From Aquimarina latercula DSM 2041 (GTDB lineage Bacteria > Bacteroidota > Bacteroidia > Flavobacteriales > Flavobacteriaceae): DNA of 64,000 nt. The stretch spans positions 186,001-250,000 of the forward strand of contig NZ_AUMK01000011.1 of assembly GCF_000430645.1 (NCBI RefSeq), written 5' to 3'. Both the position numbers and the translations under genes were made by a program. Under the pieces are notes generated by a model. It was given only the letters and a program-made list of their open reading frames with translations, did not search any database and was not told the DNA's origin. Of this stretch, positions 46,733 through 56,800 are shown piece by piece; position 1 is the first letter of the stretch; each line of letters starts with the position of its first letter.

Positions 46733-47314
46733 ATGAAAGAAATATCCAAGGATAACATAGCCGGAACAATTGTCATACTGCTGCTGCTGATCCCTCAAAT
46801 GGCGCATACCCTGTATGTATTTGAGGTCAATAGTCGGTACGATCATCCCTGGTTTGCATATTGCTATGCTATAGGGATCGATACGGCTATTTTAATTTTT
46901 ACAAGAAAAGGATGGCTTCGCACGGCTCTGGCATATTTCTTTGCAACACTAGCGCATAATATTGTATATCTCTACTATCCAGAAAGCATTTGGAGTGGAC
47001 TTCTTATTGGAGTGAATCTTTCTGCTACCATATACGCATTGACACATTTATTTTTACAAAACAAACCCGTCGTATCTACAAGTGATATTGCTGCTACACC
47101 GATTCCTGATCAGGTATGGCAGCTCTACAACGCTATGGAAGCAGGAGTACACTTTGAGGCACAACCTTTTATATGTCCTGAGTGTGGGGAAAGCTTTGCA
47201 GATAAAAAGAAATTAAACGGACATATTTCATCACATAAAAAACAAAAACAATGGAACGAAGATCAGTATGGGGACTGGCAATTAGAAAACCACAAAAGAT
47301 ACCAGAATCTTTAG
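46733..47314 (+). CDS. Membrane protein with a canonical C2H2 zinc finger
   Basis: This 193-aa protein has about four hydrophobic helices in residues 8-107 (first: IAGTIVILLLLIPQMAHTLYVF). Residues 146-168 then read FICPECGESFADKKKLNGHI plus SSH: Cys148, Cys151, His164 and His168, an exact C-x2-C-x12-H-x3-H finger with the classical Phe and Leu core. The finger should face the cytoplasm if the membrane part has an even number of helices. Membrane-anchored single C2H2 fingers are rare in bacteria. Possible role: tethering DNA or protein at the membrane. Confidence 0.72.
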   Translation: MKEISKDNIAGTIVILLLLIPQMAHTLYVFEVNSRYDHPWFAYCYAIGIDTAILIFTRKGWLRTALAYFFATLAHNIVYLYYPESIWSGLLIGVNLSATIYALTHLFLQNKPVVSTSDIAATPIPDQVWQLYNAMEAGVHFEAQPFICPECGESFADKKKLNGHISSHKKQKQWNEDQYGDWQLENHKRYQNL

Positions 47315-47421
47315 TAATACTTTATAAGAATTGCCGTCTTTTAATGGCATATTCTTTGAGGCTTTAACATAATTTTTAGGGGAAAACGGAAATACAAATC
47401 ATTAACATAAAAACCAACTTT

Positions 47422-47730
47422 ATGGCAGTTACAGTGCAGCTATTAGCACAATGGGGAACAACATCATTGTATGACGCAGGGCAGCGTCTATTTACATTAG
47501 AATGGAATTACCAAAGCCTTCCTATTGTAGGGAGTGTCATTCGATTATTTACTTTTATTGAAAAATGTTGCGATCCACAGGATACGTTTATCTATCACGG
47601 AAAGGAGCATAACGTTTTTGAGTGGGTTCAAAATGAACACGAATGGATCGTAGAAAAAGTAGAATTCGAGCGTAAGGGAAAGGATATGATCTATCATATT
47701 CACGTCAGTGATGCAGGTTATTTTTTATAA
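47422..47730 (+). CDS. Hypothetical protein
   Basis: A 102-aa protein without a signal peptide or transmembrane helix. A Cys pair (EKCCDPQD) lies near the middle and the C-terminus alternates hydrophobic and polar residues like beta strands (WIVEKVEFERKGKDMIYHI). It is the last gene before the large non-coding region. Not recognised. Confidence 0.55.
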   Translation: MAVTVQLLAQWGTTSLYDAGQRLFTLEWNYQSLPIVGSVIRLFTFIEKCCDPQDTFIYHGKEHNVFEWVQNEHEWIVEKVEFERKGKDMIYHIHVSDAGYFL

Positions 47731-47792
47731 TAACAGAAGCCTGATCATAACTCCCTTATTTATAACGTAAACCTATGACCTTTATACTTTTT

Positions 47793-47859
47793 AATTTATA
47801 CCCCTACATAATTAATTTCGTACCCCTTGGTGTAGCTTAATTATGTAGGGGTATAAATT
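47793..47859. repeat. 23-bp perfect inverted repeat with 21-nt spacer
   Basis: Left arm 47793-47815 begins AATTTATACCCCTACATAAT and right arm 47837-47859 is its exact complement. The spacer also contains TACCCC and TGTA, echoing the arm. No T tract follows, so a terminator is unlikely. Confidence 0.85.
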
Positions 47860-48253
47860 GGAAAGTATTGTTTTTAATAGGATCACTCTTTTATTATAAG
47901 TGCTTTTATAAAAGCCTTCGTACCTCTGGAGGGTTTCTTATCCAAAAAAAGTAAAAAAGACTTCTTATATTTGATTAGAAAATACAACGTACTGGCAGAT
48001 GTACTGCCAATGAAAACAGCCATTTCCAGTATGTATAGATACCTAATAACAAGAAAGCTCATTATGTTTTAAGCTTTTTTAAGGGTGTCTATAAACCAAC
48101 ACTCACAATGTGGGTACTAGTAAAACTCTGAATATAGTTTGTATTGCAAATTATATAGTTCCCGCGATATGGGGCGAGTTACGTTCTACACTGGTGACTT
48201 CCGATGCAGAAGCACTTTGATATTGACAATTTTAAGCGGTACGTAAAATATGG

Positions 48254-48519
48254 TATAGACAGCACTGCTGTCTATAGTACAAACAAGTGTGCTTATGATA
48301 AAGTACACACCACCCGGTGTTGTGAACTTTACAATACAGACAGCACCATTATAATACAGACACGACCACTGATCCCTTGTCAATAAAGACATCCGAACTT
48401 TTATGATACGCGCTAGTGTATGGTGTCTAATACGCAGACACCACTACTGTTTGCAAAGTACACACAGTGCCATTGTGCGGTGTATAGACAGCATACAATT
48501 AGTTGTTATAAACAGTACG
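48254..48519. repeat. Hairpin-rich repeat unit, copy A
   Basis: Opens with a palindrome (48254-48276, arms TATAGACAGC and GCTGTCTATA), includes CAGACAGCACC, CAGACACGACC, GTACACACAGTGCC and CGGTGTATAGACAGCAT, and ends TTATAAACAGTACGA. Copy B repeats this order 521-533 bp to the right. Confidence 0.75.
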
Positions 48520-48565
48520 AAAGACCTTTGTACCAGTCCTATTTGAACTGCATAATTTCAATGGA

Positions 48566-48583
48566 GATCAAGTATACTTGATC
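48566..48583. repeat. 18-bp perfect palindrome
   Basis: GATCAAGTATACTTGATC lies between the two hairpin-rich units. It may be a protein binding site. Confidence 0.65.
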
Positions 48584-48774
48584 CTTATAGCTATTAGTGT
48601 TAACCAGACAGAGCATAAATACGTCCTGTTACTACCTCATATACAACCCATTATTTTTCAGTGCATATGCAATTCACTATGCATACTAATAAACCCGTGC
48701 GTGGGCACATTGCGGGTTAGGATATGAGAATATCGTGGAAAGCTGATGTAAGTAAAAGGGGTACGTAGTTTCAG

Positions 48775-49053
48775 TTACAGACAGCGGTGCTGTCTATAAA
48801 GTAAACAGCACCGTTGTCTATGGTACGCGCACCACCATGTGCTTGCGTATATCCCATTATAGACAGCACTGTTGTTTTATAGACACGACCGATTAGCCCT
48901 TTGTGGTAAAGGCATCTTACTTTTTTTGATGCTGTCTGTGCGGTCTTGTCTACAACATACACAGCAGTAGTGTTCGCGCAGTACACACATCACCACGGTG
49001 ATGCGTAGTTGGGGGTATAGACAGCATAGAAGTAAGGATTATAAACAGTACGG
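48775..49053. repeat. Hairpin-rich repeat unit, copy B
   Basis: Opens with a near-perfect palindrome (48775-48799, TTACAGACAGC against GCTGTCTATAA) and has, in the same order as copy A, TAGACAGCACTG, TAGACACGACC, GTACACACATCACC and TATAGACAGCAT, ending TTATAAACAGTACGG. The loops differ between the copies while stems tend to be kept, for example GTACACACC...GGTGTTGTG against TACGCGCAC...GTGCTTGCGTA. Confidence 0.75.
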
Positions 49054-49100
49054 AACCATCTGAATAATTTAAAAAAAATAGATAGTAAAGAAAATAAGCA

Positions 49101-52100
49101 ATGCAGATTTCAATAACATTACATAAAGCACTTAATCGTTGGGAACTGCTTTTTTCAGAAATACCTGATAAGGCGTTGGAGTTGTATTTAACGGGATTAG
49201 GATTTCGGTTTCATAATACAAAGCCAAGGTTATTCCACGGACCGAATCAAGATGCTTATAAATATTTGGCAGAAGATCTTAAAAAGGTATTAACCGATGG
49301 AGGGAATTATAAGGATATTATGATAAAGCCTTCTCACACCGCTTATGATTCTAATATTACCCATAATAAGTTCAGTTATGTAACGATCACCTATCTCACC
49401 GAAAAATCAGAGCAAAAGGAGCATTATGTGATTTTCGATCAACACGCCAAAATTGCAGAAGCTATTGCGTTACAGTATGGCGAGGCACAAGAAGGAAAAA
49501 AAGTAAAATCGGTAGAAGTACAACCTAGAGGACAAAAAAGAGCCTCCAGAAAGCTCTTGGATTTTAATAAGGTGATACCTCCCATAGTATCTGGCGAAGA
49601 ATCTGTTACACAAAACACGTCACAAAATGCACCTACTTCACCTCCCAAACCAGAAAAACCAATAACTCTTACCAATTCGCAAGGTGTTTATACTAAAGAA
49701 ACTGCTAAAGATCAGTATCAGACTATAGAGGTTCCTATTCCTGTCTCAGCTAAGTATGAAGCTGCTATTGATATTGTCGAAGACCCAAAGGATCATTTTC
49801 GATTTGCTAGCAGCTATCGAAAAACTTTTGGAGATTTTAGTGGTAGTAGTTCTCCTGTAAGCTCAGATAGCCCCGTAGTGAAGGATAAAAAGACGGCTAT
49901 TTCCAAGGCGCTTTTAGAAATCTGGGCAGGGCTTGAAAAGCATATAACCACAAAAGATACCATCCTTGGAAATGAACAGCGCAAACATAAGTTGCTCTTA
50001 AAAGCTATGAAAGCTATTGCTGATTTTGGAACACAACATCAGGTAGTGCTTCCTAAAATTTCGGTTACTACACCCACAACGGATGCTAAAAAACCAATCA
50101 ATAAAAAGAAAAAAACTAAAAACAATACAGCACAAACCTATCGAAAGACAATACGTTCCTTTATTAAAAAATCCAGATCGCTCAGTGATGGATTAGAAGA
50201 TCGTGCTACCATCGCACTGCTCGAAACAGAACGAATTGCCTTTGAGGATGTATTGGCTATAAAAAGTAAAGATCAGTTTTTAATAGCATTAAAAAAAGTA
50301 GTCCAAGAGCAGTCCTATTGGATTTCGAAAATTAAGGACACATATATCCAGAAAAAATACAATAAGCTATTGACCCCTTTACAAGAACTAGTAGGAGTAT
50401 CTAAGAGTAGCCCTTATAAAAAGAGAGATGCTAAACATACTATCGCTACCAATGTTACCCAAAAAGGAATAGCACATAATGACGAGCATCCTCAGATCGA
50501 AGTTGGTAAAACGATTCATTCGTTTGGAATTGAAATCCCTAATGTTCTGATTCCTGCTGGAATTTATCCTCCCTTTGATGCTGGAGGGATTCCTGTTTCA
50601 GCTATGGATGCCATCAGAAAGGAGTATCCTCATTTGTTTAAGATACATAGCATCAATCTTCAAAAGGCTACCGCATTAGAATTATTCCAAATTGCCCAAT
50701 TGCCCAGTCCAGATACAATGGGATTAAAAATTCAAAAAGATGTGTTTAGTGCTGAATTTGAAAAACGTGGAGAAGATCTATGGTACGGATTAGGATTCCC
50801 AACAGCAACTACTTATCCATATGTAAGCCTGTACAAAGGAAATATTCATATAACAACGCTCAAAGATCTTATAGAAAAGCACAGCTCGTGGCTTACTATC
50901 GCAAGAGGATATCGTCCAATAGCCGATATGAAAGTGGCGCTACAACAATTGGATACTAAAGCGCAAGAATATCAGCAGCAATTACAAGAATTGGAGTCAA
51001 AAAAGGCAATTACCAAAACTGCAATAAAAAAACTGGTCGCTGACATTGAAGATACAGCTAGCATCTTAAAAGACATTGAAGCCTCCAGAAATGTAGTAAA
51101 ACAGTATCAAGATTCTCTGGTGTCGGAAGATTTTCCTACCGAGAAAAATGATGTAGTAACCACAGTACCAAAGATTGAAATTCCTAAAAAACCTACTTCT
51201 TTTGAATTAGTAATGACAAAGGATATAATAAGTGGTGATACTTTGGTTCAGAATGTACTGATCCCAACGGTCATTACATCTCCTTTTGATTCAGGAAGTA
51301 TTGGTATCTCTGATAAGCAAGACTTACAAAATACTTTTGGGTACTTATACGATATTAGTGATGACACCTTGGATACAGCCTCGGCTAAAGAATTATTTGA
51401 GTTATCCCAGCTATCACATCCAACAGATTATGGAATCCCTGTACACCGGGCAAAACTACTGAAACAGTGGGAGAAAAGAGGAAAAACAATCTTTGAGGAA
51501 TTGGGGTATCCTACGGACTTACAGTACCCCTATGTTAATAGACATATAGGATATAAAAGTGTCGATGCTCTTGAGCAAATATTAGGAGATAATCGTAATC
51601 AATGGTGGAGTGTGGTCGAGCATTACAGACCTATTGCGGACCTGTCAAAAGCACTGGGTATAATTGATAGGTTGATTCAACCCTTGAAGGTTGTCAATGA
51701 AGAATTCCTGAATCCAAAAACCGGAAAAGTAAAAGGTGCTTATAAAGAAATCCAAAGGGATCATCTCTGGGAGATACAATCTTTCGAAAAGTCTAAAACC
51801 GTTATTGAGCAGTATCAATCCACTCAGAAAAAACAGCCATCAGAACCACCTACAGAAAAATCAAAATACGATGGGTTTTTAAGAATCCCTCTTTCTAAAG
51901 CCAAGCAGCTCCGGAAGGATTTTAAAAGCAACGGATTTGATATTCCTTTTACAGGAACAGAAGCCTTTGCCCGCAACCTTACCCTTACCAAACTAGCTAC
52001 TCGCAAGCAGGTTTTACAACGGGTATTTGATGAAAAAATAATTAAAACTCTCAATGAGAGTAATGATGATGAGTTGGCTGCTATTCGCATACAGTTAGCC

Positions 52101-53390
52101 AAGGAGCATCAGGTATTTCAGGATGAACTTTTTTTAGCTGCTATGCAAAAAGTGGAAGAAAAACGGCTTACCCCTAATGACAAGGAAATCTCTGAATTTC
52201 AGGAAGTACTTCTGCGCACCTTATTGGGAGATGTCGTAATTCAAGAACGCGATACCACTCCTGTGCGTGAGAAAACAGCTTTTCTAATTGATGATATGCT
52301 CATTGAAAGGAAACGAAATAAGTTATCAAAAATACCAAATAAAGGTAGTGACTCCTATATAGATAAGGTCGTAGCGACTATGCACAATCACTATATCGAA
52401 GCCACGCATCTGAGTCGTAAAAAAATAGAATTATTAAAAGATAGCACGGGAACTCCTAATCTGGGAATGTTATGGGAAGCAGTAGAACTCAGCTGGCTAT
52501 TGTGGTACAAGATGTATTATAGCGAGCCAGTTCCTTTTGAGAACCGTTTAGGTGCGATGATCCGTTTTTGGGATAACGTACAACCCACCTATGCTTACTC
52601 TGATAGCAGTAAAGAGCAATACAAACAATATTCCACTCCCTGTCCTATTGCAGCGATGATTTCCGAATATACTTTTATGCCAAAGGCGGAATCCGTCTTT
52701 GAGCCGAGTGCGGGTAATGGATTATTAGTATTGGGGGCTGACCCTTTAAAGACCCATGTCAATGAAATTGATAAAAGTCGTTTAGGATCTCTGGAATTTC
52801 AAAAGTTCGCTACCATCACCAGTTTGAATGCAGCCGAGCCGTTCCCAGAACACTTACATAAAAGTTTTGATGTGATGGTAACCAATCCTCCTTTTGCCAG
52901 TTGGGATGCCGATCCTTTTGATAAGGAGCGTATGGTTGCAAAATATTTTCATAACCACCGAAGGATTGCCAGTTATATGCGATTGGAGCATCTTATGAGT
53001 GGACTGGCATTGCACACTCTGAAAGATAGCGGTAAAGCAGCACTTATTATTATCGGACATGTGTTTTTTGATGCGGAAGGCTACATCGCTAAATACCGCC
53101 CTTTTTTCAACTGGCTCTACCGTCATTATCGAGTGGATGATATTATCAATATGAACAGCTTTAAACTCTATAATAAACAAGGAGCAACGGCAAGAACGAT
53201 GCTGGTGCTGATTAACGGACGTAAACCCAAACCCAAAGGGACTGCTCCAAAAAAACAGGAAGCTCCCCATCTGGAAGAAGTGGTAGATTCTTTTGAAATG
53301 CTTTGGGAGCGCATTAGTCAATCGATACGAACCCCTATACAAATACTTATTCAACAACTTAAAATAGCAAATAGATATGATATTTTTTAA
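49101..53390 (+). CDS. Giant protein with C-terminal N6-adenine DNA methyltransferase and duplicated module
   Basis: A 1429-aa protein. Residues 1-60 contain a short module LTGLGFRFHNTKPRLFHGPN, resembling a small domain seen in element-borne polyvalent proteins. A Lys/Thr-rich linker follows. A module of about 140 residues occurs twice, at about 480-620 and 718-862 (VLIPAGIYPPFDAGGIPVS and VLIPTVITSPFDSGSIGIS; both contain YRPIAD). The C-terminal part has the methyltransferase SAM motif VFEPSAGNGLLVLGA (near 1199) and the catalytic NPPF (near 1261), the N6-adenine type. Followed closely by a helicase gene, it recalls the DarB antirestriction protein of phage P1, in which both activities share one chain. 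Modifying its own DNA against host restriction is inferred. Confidence 0.8.
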   Translation: MQISITLHKALNRWELLFSEIPDKALELYLTGLGFRFHNTKPRLFHGPNQDAYKYLAEDLKKVLTDGGNYKDIMIKPSHTAYDSNITHNKFSYVTITYLTEKSEQKEHYVIFDQHAKIAEAIALQYGEAQEGKKVKSVEVQPRGQKRASRKLLDFNKVIPPIVSGEESVTQNTSQNAPTSPPKPEKPITLTNSQGVYTKETAKDQYQTIEVPIPVSAKYEAAIDIVEDPKDHFRFASSYRKTFGDFSGSSSPVSSDSPVVKDKKTAISKALLEIWAGLEKHITTKDTILGNEQRKHKLLLKAMKAIADFGTQHQVVLPKISVTTPTTDAKKPINKKKKTKNNTAQTYRKTIRSFIKKSRSLSDGLEDRATIALLETERIAFEDVLAIKSKDQFLIALKKVVQEQSYWISKIKDTYIQKKYNKLLTPLQELVGVSKSSPYKKRDAKHTIATNVTQKGIAHNDEHPQIEVGKTIHSFGIEIPNVLIPAGIYPPFDAGGIPVSAMDAIRKEYPHLFKIHSINLQKATALELFQIAQLPSPDTMGLKIQKDVFSAEFEKRGEDLWYGLGFPTATTYPYVSLYKGNIHITTLKDLIEKHSSWLTIARGYRPIADMKVALQQLDTKAQEYQQQLQELESKKAITKTAIKKLVADIEDTASILKDIEASRNVVKQYQDSLVSEDFPTEKNDVVTTVPKIEIPKKPTSFELVMTKDIISGDTLVQNVLIPTVITSPFDSGSIGISDKQDLQNTFGYLYDISDDTLDTASAKELFELSQLSHPTDYGIPVHRAKLLKQWEKRGKTIFEELGYPTDLQYPYVNRHIGYKSVDALEQILGDNRNQWWSVVEHYRPIADLSKALGIIDRLIQPLKVVNEEFLNPKTGKVKGAYKEIQRDHLWEIQSFEKSKTVIEQYQSTQKKQPSEPPTEKSKYDGFLRIPLSKAKQLRKDFKSNGFDIPFTGTEAFARNLTLTKLATRKQVLQRVFDEKIIKTLNESNDDELAAIRIQLAKEHQVFQDELFLAAMQKVEEKRLTPNDKEISEFQEVLLRTLLGDVVIQERDTTPVREKTAFLIDDMLIERKRNKLSKIPNKGSDSYIDKVVATMHNHYIEATHLSRKKIELLKDSTGTPNLGMLWEAVELSWLLWYKMYYSEPVPFENRLGAMIRFWDNVQPTYAYSDSSKEQYKQYSTPCPIAAMISEYTFMPKAESVFEPSAGNGLLVLGADPLKTHVNEIDKSRLGSLEFQKFATITSLNAAEPFPEHLHKSFDVMVTNPPFASWDADPFDKERMVAKYFHNHRRIASYMRLEHLMSGLALHTLKDSGKAALIIIGHVFFDAEGYIAKYRPFFNWLYRHYRVDDIINMNSFKLYNKQGATARTMLVLINGRKPKPKGTAPKKQEAPHLEEVVDSFEMLWERISQSIRTPIQILIQQLKIANRYDIF

Positions 53391-53796
53391 TGCACAATTA
53401 ATGCCGGACAGAGAAAGTGCCATCCTTTATATGGTCAATAACCCAATTGCCTTTATCTCTTTTGAGGATCATCAGGCAGGGATTTACATACAGTTACACG
53501 AGCTTATAGAGCGCGCTATGCAAGAAGGAGAAGATCCTATACTGCTGGTAGAAGCGTATTTGGATACGATCTATACTGGTGGAAGATCCCCTGAAGAACT
53601 GGCAACTTTTCTAATGGAACAGGATGCCATGGTAGCCTCGCTCACTACCCTTCAACAGCATTGGAGACATCTGGACACCAATCTTGAAGCGGAATCTATA
53701 GAAGTTGGTGGTATGAATAAAAAAGAAGCCTTACATCTCTATTCAGAAGTAACACTACGCAGCTATCTGGAAACACTAGGAACCATCAACGCATAA
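53377..53796 (+). CDS. Hypothetical acidic protein between methyltransferase and helicase
   Basis: A 139-aa, mostly helical, acidic protein (LHELIERAMQEGEDPILLVEAYLD, RSPEELATFLMEQDAMV). It overlaps the methyltransferase gene by 14 bp and is 52 bp before the helicase gene, so it belongs to the same transcript. It may be a connector subunit between the two large proteins; this is only inferred from position. Confidence 0.6.
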   Translation: MIFFNAQLMPDRESAILYMVNNPIAFISFEDHQAGIYIQLHELIERAMQEGEDPILLVEAYLDTIYTGGRSPEELATFLMEQDAMVASLTTLQQHWRHLDTNLEAESIEVGGMNKKEALHLYSEVTLRSYLETLGTINA

Positions 53797-53848
53797 AGAA
53801 GGCTAAGCCTTTTTTAAATGAAATATACCGCATTAAACGTGGACAACT

Positions 53849-56800
53849 ATGGAAGAAAAGATCATACAAGACAACCCGGAAGAATTTAGCGCAGATGCTA
53901 AAGAAATGGCAGCGTTGGCTGCCGATCAAACAGCTATTGTTTCTTATGTGCCGAAATCCGAAGCGCCTTATAAAATGGAGACCTTGATCCCAAGAAATAT
54001 GGCATTTGAGGTACAAAAAGCGCTGAACCGTATTGTAAAAGAAAAAGGCAATATCGATCATTATGTGCGCGATGGTCTTAAATATATCTCTACCGCAACC
54101 CTGTGGAAATCTCTGGCAGCAGAACAAGTAGATGGACTAGGGTTATACCTAAAGCAATTCGAAAGGGGTCAAGGGATTATTATTGCTGATCAAACAGGAA
54201 TTGGAAAAGGCAGACAGGCAGCTGGGGTGATACGTCATGCAGTTAAAAACGGATACCTCCCCGTTTTTTTCACCAAATCCCCAAATTTGTTTAGCGATAT
54301 GTATAGGGACTTAACCGCCATTGGTCTTACTGATATCAAGCCTTGTATTGTCAATAACGATACCAAGGCAAAAATAAAAGATGCAGACGGAAATGTAATT
54401 TTTACTCCCCTCTCTTCTGCCGACCAAATGGAGCTATTAACCTATACTGAGACCTATGCTACCGAGAGTGCAGAATCCTTAGACTGGCATAAGAAAAATA
54501 AGCGAAGTCTCCCTGATCCTGAGACCACGCCTACTGTTACGATTACCTATGGTATCGATCACTTACCTGCTCCCTACGATATGATCTTTACCACCTACTC
54601 CCAAGTACAAGCTGCACACCCTTACAAAAGAGACTGGTTAGCACAAGTATGTAAAGCAGGTATGGAAGGAAGGAAGAAATTCAAAGAGGTAGTGTTTATT
54701 TTGGATGAATCCCATCTGGCAGGAGGTTTTGAATCCATTATTGGAACTTGGATGCGAGCGGTATTACCCCATACCAGAGCCTGTTGTTTTTTAAGTGCCA
54801 CCTTTGCCAAGTATCCTGAGGTGATGCCATTCTATGGCAAGAAAACCGCGATTTTGGAGGCAAACAAATCCGATGAGAATTTGGTGTCTGCAATGACTCA
54901 AGGAGGGCTTGCCCTTCAAGAAATTGTGGCTTCCAATCTGGCAGAAAGCGGACAACTTATTCGAAGACAGCGCTCTAATAAGGGCATAGAGATCCAATAC
55001 CTAACCTTAGATCAGGAACCCCAACGCAGTTTGCACAGGCAGCGGGTGGATCGGATTATTACCCTTATGAATGCCGTAGTGCGCTTTGAAAAGCAATACC
55101 TCGATCCCATTTTAAGTGGTATTCATGCGGATGCCAAAAGAGCCGATGAGAGCGTTAAACAAAAACCTAAGGGATTAGGAGTGAAACAAGCACCCTACTT
55201 CTCCAGAGTATTTACCATCATTGATCAAATGCTTTTCGCGCTTAAAGTAGAAGATGTAGCCAGAAAAACCATCGAGTTTTTAAAAGAGGATAAAAAGGTG
55301 GTGATAGGTTTTAAATCCACTATGGGTGCATTTCTAAAAGACCTAAATCTGGCGAGTGGTGATATTATTGAGGCTAGCGAGCTGGATTTTGTGCGTACCC
55401 TTCTTAAAGGATTGGATAGTGTATTCAACTATAGCCATACGGATATCTACGGAGAAAAAACCCGCAGGCGCGTGCTACTGGAAGAACTTCCGCAAAGCGG
55501 GATTGATGAATATAACCGTATTAAGGAAGCGATGCTAAGTGAACGATCAGGACTTAGTATTACTCCTATTGATCAACTCATTCATTTAATTCAAAAAGAG
55601 AAAAAACCACTCGCATTAGGTGGGCATACCGATGCACATTTTAAGGTGGCTGAGATTACGGGTAGGAATCAAAAAGTATATTTTGAAGAAGAGGAAGCCA
55701 TTGTAAGCTCTTTTCGTAGTGATGCTGAGAAATCGTTTCGAGAATTCAATAGTGGGGATTATGATGTGCTGCTGATCAATCAAAGCGGAAGTACGGGAGC
55801 TTCGGCGCATTCCTCTAAAGATTTTAAAGATAGGCGTCAGCGGATAATGATCATCCATCAGTTTGATCTGGATATCAATATTGTGATGCAGATTCTAGGG
55901 CGTGTCAATCGTACCGGACAGGTAAACCTTCCCGGATACATTTTTATGATCACCGATATCCCTATGGAAGTACGGCTGCTCACTATGCTCAAAGCAAAGC
56001 TAAAATCCTTAGATGCAAATTCCACAGGATCACAAAAAACCAGTGATGATACCTTTCAGAGCGCAGATTTTCTAAATAAATATGGGGATGTGGTAGCCTT
56101 TGAATGGGTGAGTGAAAATAAAGACATGATGGAGCAACTAGGATATCCTACCTATTATAAAACGCTGGATAAAGAAACAGGGCAAATGGTCTATGAGCGT
56201 AACCCAACTAAGGAAGGAGCGATCCGACAACTCACAGGACGCGCAGGGCTTTTGCAAGTAGCCGATCAGGAGCGTTTGTACAACGAACTTCTGGAGCGCT
56301 ATGAGCATCAAATCATTATCGAAAAGCAGCAAGGTACTTATGATCTGGAAACAGAGTTTTTGCCACTGGATGCAGAAGTAAAAAAACGATTTTTGTTGCG
56401 AAAAGGAACTGGGGGGACCACTCCTTTTGGGAAAGATACCGTGAGAGAGGTGACCATTGTCAATAATCTAAAGCGCCCATTTACCCAAAACGAAATTGAA
56501 AAGCGACTACTGGACATACTAGAAGGCAAGGATGCAGCCTTTTTGCAGGAATCTATGCGCTTACAGATTGAAAAAGAATACCCAAAGTTGATCGAATCCA
56601 GAGCGCAAAAGCGAATGGTGACTATTGATCAATTAAACCAAGAACTCGAAGGTTTACCAAAAAAAGGATCCGCAAAAGATCCCGTAGTCAATCAGAAAAT
56701 AGAAAAAGATCACAGCGCGATATCAGCAGCACTAGTTCAGAAAAAAAACGCCTTGGACACCTATCTGCAGGAATTAGAAGCTATTAAAGTAATGATCCTT

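Larger units (their letters stand above)
47731..49100. other. 1.37-kb non-coding region rich in dyads
   Basis: No ORF here has coding character. The region carries a 23-bp inverted repeat (47793-47859), a small dyad TGGCAG-N5-CTGCCA (47993-48009), two diverged copies of a hairpin-rich unit (48254-48519 and 48775-49053), an 18-bp palindrome (48566-48583) and AACCCG...CGGGTT near 48690-48718. The core TATAGACAGCA, or its complement, recurs about a dozen times with variation. A replication or transfer origin, a partition site or a structured RNA locus are the leading options. Confidence 0.7.

Noticed and set aside
47793..47859. Rho-independent terminator
   Set aside because: The arms are AT-rich, the loop is 21 nt and no T tract follows on either strand.
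48186..48986. Short ORFs inside the hairpin-rich region
   Set aside because: They follow the palindromes, are rich in Thr, Tyr and Cys, have no plausible start context and differ between the two repeat copies, so coding is unlikely.
48254..49053. CRISPR array
   Set aside because: The repeated motifs are palindromic and irregularly spaced, with no uniform spacer length and no cas genes nearby.
52854..53423. 189-aa minus-strand ORF over the methyltransferase 3' end
   Set aside because: It is antisense to a conserved methyltransferase domain and has no recognisable features.
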